In this document: piece after piece, positions 17,275-21,355 of the stretch
Numbering within the stretch: the first letter of the stretch is position 1
Layout of the letters: the number at the start of each line of letters is the position of its first letter
Source: an uncultured Eubacteriales bacterium
GTDB taxonomy: Bacteria > Bacillota > Clostridia > Christensenellales > CAG-314
Assembly: GCA_948938605.1 (NCBI GenBank)
Contig: CARAIG010000056.1
Coordinates: 1 to 21,355 of the forward strand
DNA: 21,355 nt
Reading direction: 5' to 3'
Program-made: the position numbers and the translations under genes
Notes under the pieces: model-generated
Seen by the model: the letters and a program-made list of their open reading frames with translations, nothing else
What the model was told of the DNA's origin: nothing
Database searches by the model: none

Positions 17275-17979
17275 TTACAAATTTTTGAGATAATCTACTT
17301 CGTAGTCGTTGAGAAACCGATATTCGCCCCGTTTAAGTCCGCCGAGCCGCAATTCGCCTATTGCCACACGCTTTAAAAATTCCACTTCCTTACCGACCGC
17401 TTCGAACATTTTTTTAACTTGGTGATTGCGACCTTCGTGTATGGTAACTTCACAGCGTGTATGATGTTGATCCTGTTCAACGATTTTTACCTTGGACGGC
17501 GCGGTTTTCACTCCGTCAACCAATACGCCCTTTTCCAAAGTTACCCGCTCGCTTTCCTTTAACATACCCGAAATCCTGCACACGTACGTTTTGTTTATTT
17601 CATTGCGGGGATGCGTCAAACGGTTGGATAAATCGCCGTCGTTCGTAAGCAACAACAGCCCTTCGGTATCGTAATCAAGACGTCCTACGGGATACAAGCG
17701 GGCCTTTATATCCGACACAAAATCCATAACGGTTTTACGTCCCAAGTCGTCCTTTACGGTAGTTACGCAGCCTTTGGGCTTGTTGAGTAATATGTAATAC
17801 AACTTTTGTTTGTCACCTATGCGCTTGTCGCGAACAGTCACGCGCGCATTGCCGTCCACCATTTGTCCCAAAGACGCCACCTTGCCGTTCACCTTTACAA
17901 CGCCTTCGGCAATCAGCGCGTCGCATTCCCTGCGACTGCCCACGCCGCAATCGGCAAGATATTTGTTTAACCTAATCAT
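17275..17979 (-). CDS. rluB: 23S/16S rRNA pseudouridine synthase, RsuA/RluB family
   Basis: It isomerises a specific rRNA uridine to pseudouridine. An S4 RNA-binding domain (about 1-48, MIRLNKYLADCGVGSRRECD) precedes the catalytic domain, whose nucleophile is D102 in VGRLDYDTEGLLLLTNDGD. Further motifs are LNKPKGCVTT and the EGRNHQVKKMFEAVG block. The 234 residues fit RluB/RsuA of Firmicutes; the exact target uridine cannot be told from sequence. ATG 17979 has GGAGG four bases before it and is preferred to an upstream GTG. It is the first gene of the rluB-to-ispH/S1 run. Confidence 0.93.
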   Translation of the reverse strand: MIRLNKYLADCGVGSRRECDALIAEGVVKVNGKVASLGQMVDGNARVTVRDKRIGDKQKLYYILLNKPKGCVTTVKDDLGRKTVMDFVSDIKARLYPVGRLDYDTEGLLLLTNDGDLSNRLTHPRNEINKTYVCRISGMLKESERVTLEKGVLVDGVKTAPSKVKIVEQDQHHTRCEVTIHEGRNHQVKKMFEAVGKEVEFLKRVAIGELRLGGLKRGEYRFLNDYEVDYLKNL

Positions 17980-18159
17980 AATTCCTCCGTTTTGATACAC
18001 GAGTTTTGCAACGACAGTAAATATTCAACATAAATATTGGCTTGTCACAATTTTGTTCAACAGACACAAAGACACAAAATAACCGTATTATGCGTTTAAA
18101 AATTCAAATTATTTGCCGTCTGTTTTATTGACAAAAAATGTACATATTTCTACATATAT

Positions 18160-18188
18160 ATAATAACTGTTTTTACCGAAAAAATCAA
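18160..18188 (-). promoter_or_regulatory. Sigma-A promoter for the rluB-surE-yhiN-aroH-plsC-ispH/S1 operon
   Basis: TTGATT (18183-18188) and TATTAT (18160-18165) on the minus strand are 17 bases apart. The predicted leader of about 170 bases before rluB is AT-rich, with a tandem GACACAAA repeat (+ strand, near 18063-18078). This and the terminator at 18291-18323 are all I see in the gene-free stretch 17980-18333. Confidence 0.6.
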
Positions 18189-18290
18189 GAAATAATAAAT
18201 ACAAAAAAAAACTGTTAATTATAAACAAACACAAATAACGCCAATTATTTAATAAATTATTCAAAGGCAGTGCGTTATATTACACAAAGT

Positions 18291-18323
18291 AAAAAGACCA
18301 CGATTTTTCAACCGCGGTCTTTT
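18291..18323 (-). terminator. Terminator after the Cys-containing hypothetical protein
   Basis: A 10-bp stem (AAAGACCGCG / CGTGGTCTTT on the minus strand, one G-U pair) around a 10-base loop is followed by TTACTTTG. It starts 10 bases after the stop. The A-rich and T-rich flanks could let it act on either strand. Confidence 0.8.
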
Positions 18324-18333
18324 ACAATAAAAG

Positions 18334-18978
18334 TTAGTTATTGGGAGTTGTACCAACGCGTCCGCCGGGATACAAGGGAAGTTCGAAGTATCCCGAACAA
18401 ACTTCTTCGGTATAGTCTTGGCAAGGGGGAATTACAGCATATCCGTAACTGGGAACAATAAGTTCAACATCCATTGTAACCTTCAAAATGCCCGTTACGC
18501 AGCAGTTTATTACAAAAATGTAATAGGTGACGCCGTCAATTACTTGCGTTTGGCTGTACTGTCCTTCGGGACTTACGGCAGATACGCTTGCTTCGATTGC
18601 ATACGGAATAATTGACGGCTCAGGCAGGAACATTACTACATCCACAGGAACCGTCACGGTACCGTTTCCTACGCCTTCGACGTTGTTGCTGTCTATGTAC
18701 GTTACTTCGACGGGCACCACTATGTCCGCTTGTACGCGCCCGTATTTGGGACGTTCCGCAAGGCGTTCAACCACCAAATTTTCGATCACACCCTTAGTCG
18801 TCGTACTTTTGCAACTGACAAAACGCAAAGGAACCGTCGGATTGGGCGGATTTACATCGCTTACGCTTACTGTTATTTGCTGCAAAGTGACTTGTTTCAT
18901 ACAAGCGTCAAACACCTTTTTGCCTTGAATACAAATTTTTTCGCTACAATTGTTACCTTCTAAATTATTTACCGGCAT
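18334..18978 (-). CDS. Conserved Cys-containing protein, candidate spore-layer protein
   Basis: No named family is recognised with certainty; I recall similar proteins annotated as hypothetical in Clostridia. The 214 residues have no signal peptide or membrane segment. They are rich in Val/Ile/Thr stretches suggesting beta structure (ADIVVPVEVTYI, GTVTVPVDVVMFLP, TMDVELIVPSYGY). Eight cysteines occur at 11, 16, 26, 56, 159, 160, 186 and 194, and the tail is Pro/Gly-rich. ATG 18978 has a near-perfect AGGAGG seven bases upstream, so the longer open frame to 19164 is not used. A sigma-K-type promoter 26 bases before the start and a private terminator make it a single-gene unit likely expressed late in the mother cell. 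A structural role in the spore coat is inference. Confidence 0.75.
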   Translation of the reverse strand: MPVNNLEGNNCSEKICIQGKKVFDACMKQVTLQQITVSVSDVNPPNPTVPLRFVSCKSTTTKGVIENLVVERLAERPKYGRVQADIVVPVEVTYIDSNNVEGVGNGTVTVPVDVVMFLPEPSIIPYAIEASVSAVSPEGQYSQTQVIDGVTYYIFVINCCVTGILKVTMDVELIVPSYGYAVIPPCQDYTEEVCSGYFELPLYPGGRVGTTPNN

Positions 18979-19003
18979 TGTTAACCTCCTAATGTAGTCA
19001 GTA

Positions 19004-19032
19004 TATTGTATGACGGCGCACGACAAAAGGTG
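19004..19032 (-). promoter_or_regulatory. Sigma-K-like sporulation promoter
   Basis: On the minus strand CACC (19029-19032), a 16-base spacer and CATACAATA (19004-19012) match the known sigma-K pattern (mACm, 16-17 bases, CATAnnnTA). The -10 also fits sigma-E (CATACAAT), but no ATA-type -35 is present. The predicted transcript start near 18996 leaves an 18-base leader containing AGGAGG. Confidence 0.6.
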
Positions 19033-19120
19033 ATTACAAATAATAATTAATGCAATCAGAAATAACGCAAACGGGAAATAAACGTTTGCGCTTGACTGAC
19101 GATAGATAATTCTGCCAACT

Positions 19121-19158
19121 AAAATAAAAAAAAGACCGACGTAATTTAACGTCGACCT
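19121..19158 (-). terminator. Strong terminator upstream of the hypothetical protein gene
   Basis: On the minus strand a perfect 10-bp stem (AGGTCGACGT / ACGTCGGTCT, two G-U pairs) with a 6-base loop is followed by eight U residues. It lies 235 bases after the tetR stop, so it ends either a long tetR 3' tail or a separate short RNA. Just downstream (about 19065-19090) is a smaller hairpin CGCAAACG / CGTTTGCG. Confidence 0.85.
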
Positions 19159-19270
19159 AGACAAATTTCATATTAATACACAAAGAATACCTTGCACAAT
19201 ATCGTAGCGGCTTGCAAACACGCAATAAAAATGTAATTCAGCATAATTAAATGCAATAAGCACTGTCAAT
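19159..19270 (-). other. Candidate short transcript or 23-codon hydrophobic ORF
   Basis: The minus strand has TTGACA (19264-19269), 18 bases, then TATGCT (19240-19245). This would start an RNA of about 105 bases ending at the terminator 19121-19158. An open frame 19173-19244 begins MLNYIFIACLQAA and is hydrophobic, but it has no Shine-Dalgarno, and its ATG overlaps the -10, so promoter and ORF exclude each other. The rest of the 18979-19392 gap shows only the sigma-K-like promoter and terminator listed separately. Confidence 0.3.
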
Positions 19271-19392
19271 CAGTGTTAAATATGCAATTATTTTTTACAA
19301 AAATTTTCACCACACCCGCTTATTGCGTCATATTTAAATTACACAATTGGCGGCAGTCAGTAACGGCATTAATAAAAGTTGAAGTACTTAAA

Positions 19393-19980
19393 TTACGCCA
19401 AATCAAAGTGATAAAACCTGTCTTTCATATGACCGAAATAAAAAGTAATTAGTTCGCGAATGTTTTGTTCCTGAATTTCAATGGCGTCGTCCTTGTGAAG
19501 AACTTTAAACAAACTGTTAATAAATCCGTCGGCAATGGCTAAATAAAAATCGGGATTTTTGATTTTTTCGTCAATTTCGGGGAATTCGCCTTCGATCATT
19601 TCGCGGATTTTAGCAGAAACCACTTCGATAATATAATTAATAAACGTTTCGTAATGTACGCTGTTACCCTTGCGAATAATTAAAATTTGATCGCAATACT
19701 GAATCAAAAACTTGACCAAGACTTCGGACGCGTCTTTCATAGACTTGTCCTTAAATATAAAGTCACGCTCGATGCTTTGTTTTACGCTTTCCATAAAGGG
19801 ATTGATTACTGCAAAATACAGGGCTTCCTTGTTGGCAAAGTATCTGTAAATATTACCGAGAGATATTTCGGCGTTGTTGGCTATATTTCTTATAGAAGCA
19901 TTGGCAAATCCATGCTCCTTAAACTCATCCACTGCCGATGCCAAGATGCGGTCTTTTATCTCACGTTTTAAGTACTGCAT
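19393..19980 (-). CDS. TetR/AcrR-family transcriptional regulator
   Basis: A 195-residue TetR-type repressor. The helix-turn-helix lies near residues 22-44 (ASIRNIANNAEISLGNIYRYF), followed by the conserved KEALYFAV stretch; the helical C-terminal ligand domain has no recognisable subfamily signature. The ATG 19980 follows AAAGGGG and is chosen over an upstream TTG. It has its own promoter (20016-20044), and an imperfect palindrome overlaps the -10, consistent with self-repression. No obvious target such as a pump gene is adjacent, so the function remains open. Confidence 0.9.
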   Translation of the reverse strand: MQYLKREIKDRILASAVDEFKEHGFANASIRNIANNAEISLGNIYRYFANKEALYFAVINPFMESVKQSIERDFIFKDKSMKDASEVLVKFLIQYCDQILIIRKGNSVHYETFINYIIEVVSAKIREMIEGEFPEIDEKIKNPDFYLAIADGFINSLFKVLHKDDAIEIQEQNIRELITFYFGHMKDRFYHFDLA

Positions 19981-20001
19981 TACAAAATTCCCCTTTACCT
20001 G

Positions 20002-20024
20002 TGTCAAGCAATATTATTTTAACA
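20002..20024. promoter_or_regulatory. Imperfect palindrome over the tetR -10, possible operator
   Basis: TGTCAA and TTAACA (+ strand) form 6-base inverted arms (five of six match) separated by 11 bases, overlapping the tetR -10. TetR regulators commonly bind such sites in their own promoters. This is inference from position and symmetry. Confidence 0.35.
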
Positions 20025-20044
20025 TAATAAAACTGCATTGGCAA
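20016..20044 (-). promoter_or_regulatory. Sigma-A promoter of the tetR gene
   Basis: TTGCCA (20039-20044), 17 bases, TAAAAT (20016-20021) on the minus strand, 36 bases before the tetR ATG. I saw no clear terminator between spo0A and this promoter, so read-through from spo0A is possible. Confidence 0.65.
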
Positions 20045-20113
20045 GAGATTATGTGAATTTCGTGAACTTTTTTTCATTTTTGATTTTTAATACCGATTGA
20101 ACTGCGACCTTAA

Positions 20114-20842
20114 TTAATAGGCGCATTCAAGCAACATTTTGTCGGCAAGCAAAGCAATAAATTCGCCGTTTGTAGGTTTTTCCGCCGAATTGTATACTTT
20201 TACGCCAAATATGCTGTTAATATTCTCAATTTTTCCCCGATTCCACGCAACTTCTATTGCATGACGTATTGCACGCTCAACTTTACTGGACGTCGTGTTA
20301 AACTTGGCGGCAATTGACGGATACAAACTTTTAGTAATGGAATTGATTATAGGCGGATTGTCGACGGCAAGTTTTATTCCTTCCCGCAAAAATTGATAGC
20401 CTTTGATATGCGCAGGAATACCCACGCTTACAAATATATTGCTTATGCGTTCGTCCAAGGTGCGTTCGGACACACTCTTTTGACGAACAACCTTATTGCC
20501 GAATTTTACGCCTTCGCAAACATTAAGAATACGTTGCTCCAAAACATTGTACTCTACGGGCTTTACCAAATAGTATTTTGCTCCCAAGTCCAACGACTTA
20601 ATTACAAAAACTTCGCTTTTCAACTCGCTTGCAACAATAAATTTAACATCGCGGTATTTTTCCAACAAAGCAAAGCCATCTTCACCGCTCATTACAAGTT
20701 CGGTAATTACGACATCGGCAATGTTGGCGTCTAAATACTGCCTGGCGTCCTTGCCGTCTACGTCGAATACAATTTGAAATTTGTCATTTTCAGATAGCTT
20801 TTCTTTAAGTCCGTCTTGACCTATCAACCCTATTTTTATCAC
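20114..20842 (-). CDS. spo0A: Spo0A sporulation regulator with altered receiver
   Basis: Spo0A is the master regulator of entry into sporulation, normally switched on by phosphorylation of a receiver Asp. The C-terminal effector domain (about 130-242) is unmistakable: GIPAHIKGYQFLREGI, SITKSLYPSIAAKFNTTSSKVERAIRHAIEVAW and KPTNGEFIALLADK, including the DNA-recognition helix. The receiver (1-118) keeps the fold and the conserved Lys (LVKP). Its phosphoacceptor position reads VVITELVM with E48 instead of Asp, the acidic pair ADDN has become GQDG, and MP is MS. It therefore probably cannot be phosphorylated at the usual site. The start is GTG 20842 behind GGGAGG. Putative 0A boxes lie upstream, suggesting autoregulation. 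Confidence 0.95.
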   Translation of the reverse strand: MIKIGLIGQDGLKEKLSENDKFQIVFDVDGKDARQYLDANIADVVITELVMSGEDGFALLEKYRDVKFIVASELKSEVFVIKSLDLGAKYYLVKPVEYNVLEQRILNVCEGVKFGNKVVRQKSVSERTLDERISNIFVSVGIPAHIKGYQFLREGIKLAVDNPPIINSITKSLYPSIAAKFNTTSSKVERAIRHAIEVAWNRGKIENINSIFGVKVYNSAEKPTNGEFIALLADKMLLECAY

Positions 20843-20873
20843 TTGGTGCCTCCCTGTGCTTTAAGTTAAGACT

Positions 20874-20882
20874 ATTTTAGCA
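20874..20882 (-). promoter_or_regulatory. Extended -10 promoter of spo0A
   Basis: The minus strand reads TGCTAAAAT (extended -10: TG, one base, TAAAAT), with the predicted start about 25 bases before the GTG. No good -35 is present at 17 bases; the first 0A-box-like site (20893-20899) occupies that region, as at Spo0A-activated promoters. Confidence 0.5.
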
Positions 20883-20892
20883 CAACTTTTTG

Positions 20893-20957
20893 TGTTGAAA
20901 ATTTAGAAAAAATGTAGAAAACTGTGTATTTTTGTAGAAAAGTGTAAATATGTCGAA
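20893..20957 (+). promoter_or_regulatory. Array of Spo0A-box-like sequences
   Basis: On the + strand TGTTGAA (20893), TTTAGAA (20902), TGTAGAA (20913), TGTAGAA (20933) and TGTCGAA (20951) face the same way. The last is an exact match to the known 0A box TGTCGAA and the TGTAGAA pair differ by one base. Starts fall at steps of 9, 11, 20 and 18 bases, close to whole helical turns. Confidence 0.55.
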
Positions 20958-20988
20958 AAATGAAACTTACTCAATTACTTTTGCGTAC

Positions 20989-21033
20989 AAAAAAAACATA
21001 CGCAACGGTATCGGACAATAACGCGTAGCGTAT
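20989..21033 (-). terminator. Terminator of an unidentified transcript upstream of spo0A
   Basis: On the minus strand ATACGCTACG pairs with CGTTGCGTAT (nine of ten) around a 16-base loop, followed by GTTTTTTTTG. No gene ends just before it. An extended -10 (TGCTACAAT, 21151-21159) lies 118 bases upstream, allowing an RNA of about 155 bases that carries only a 15-codon frame. The rest of 21034-21220 shows nothing I recognise. Confidence 0.65.
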
Positions 21034-21220
21034 CCGCCTTGCTAATTAATTTTACCGTCATATACCGTTACTTTGTGTTTCAATGCCATTATTCTAATCA
21101 AAAAATTGTAATAATTGCCAATATTTTGTCTAAAAATATTTTCTTAATATATTGTAGCACAAAGTATTAAAAACCTATCTCACAGTATTTGCGGTGTTGA
21201 AATGGTATAAAAATATAAGT

Positions 21221-21355
21221 AAGCATCCACCCGCATAGCGGGTGGCTTTGCATTTTCGGGCATAGCCCTAATGTTGCAGGCTACGCACAAGTGCGTCTTT
21301 TATTGGCCTGCCAGCCATGCACAGGATTATTAGTTGCCCGTAAACGGGTCTCTTG
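21221..21355. repeat. Multi-hairpin structured element, cut by window edge
   Basis: This GC-richer block holds four ordered stems (+ strand): CCACCCGC-ATA-GCGGGTGG (21227-21245, perfect 8 bp), GGGC-ATA-GCCC (21258-21268), an outer GCAGGC/GCCTGC (21276-21281 with 21306-21311) enclosing ACGCA-CAAG-TGCGT (21283-21296), and CCCG-TAAA-CGGG (21337-21348). The arrangement resembles ends of IS200/IS605-type elements or their guide RNAs, or a dispersed palindromic repeat. No ORF is attached within the window, so the class and strand are undecided. Confidence 0.45.

Noticed and set aside
18061..18078. Tandem GACACAAA repeat considered as a CRISPR or iteron start
   Set aside because: There are only two adjacent copies with no spacer structure or further units.
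18979..19164. Longer N-terminus for the Cys-containing protein, with hydrophobic segments
   Set aside because: This upstream frame crosses the predicted sigma-K-like promoter and starts at the terminator; the ATG at 18978 has a near-perfect Shine-Dalgarno.
21078..21125. 15-codon minus-strand frame starting MALKHKVTVYDG
   Set aside because: It is too short, has no Shine-Dalgarno and no family resemblance; kept only as part of the orphan transcript note.

Overview
The window looks like chromosomal DNA from an anaerobic, spore-forming or spore-derived member of the Clostridia (Bacillota), probably an uncultured lineage. The evidence is the moderately low GC content, a Spo0A-type regulator, a fused IspH/ribosomal-S1 protein typical of Clostridia, AGGAGG/AGGTGA-type Shine-Dalgarno sequences, and the Firmicutes orders rpsO-pnp-ylxY-M16 peptidase and ftsK-rimO-pgsA-cinA-recA. 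TGA is used as a normal stop. All sixteen genes I can support lie on the minus strand, so the window reads right to left. No tRNA, rRNA or CRISPR array was seen.

In transcription order: (1) 20843-21355 has no recognisable gene. It holds a GC-richer, multi-hairpin block cut by the window edge (21221-21355), a possible short orphan transcript ending at a strong terminator, and a helically phased set of Spo0A-box-like sequences upstream of spo0A. (2) spo0A (20114-20842) has an intact DNA-binding half, but its receiver carries Glu where the phosphorylated Asp should be. (3) A TetR regulator with its own sigma-A promoter. (4) An intergenic stretch with a second possible short transcript and a strong terminator. 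(5) A 214-residue Cys-containing protein of unknown function behind a very good sigma-K-type promoter, which points to late mother-cell expression during sporulation. (6) An operon rluB-surE-yhiN-aroH-plsC-ispH/S1, mostly with ATGA/GTGA overlaps or tiny gaps. (7) rpsO-pnp, with a long hairpin in the rpsO leader and another between the two genes. (8) ylxY-like deacetylase and M16 peptidase, overlapping and closed by a terminator. (9) A sigma-A promoter, then ftsK/spoIIIE-rimO-pgsA-cinA-recA, with recA running off the left edge.

Most of the window is housekeeping: translation and RNA decay (S15, PNPase, RluB, RimO, S1), isoprenoid and phospholipid synthesis (IspH, PlsC, PgsA), chromosome handling (FtsK, RecA) and aromatic amino acid synthesis (AroH). 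The unusual content is on the sporulation side: a Spo0A that may not use ordinary aspartyl phosphorylation, an apparent autoregulatory 0A-box array, and a candidate sigma-K-driven spore protein. The truncated structured element at the right edge and the degenerate N-terminal half of CinA also merit checking.
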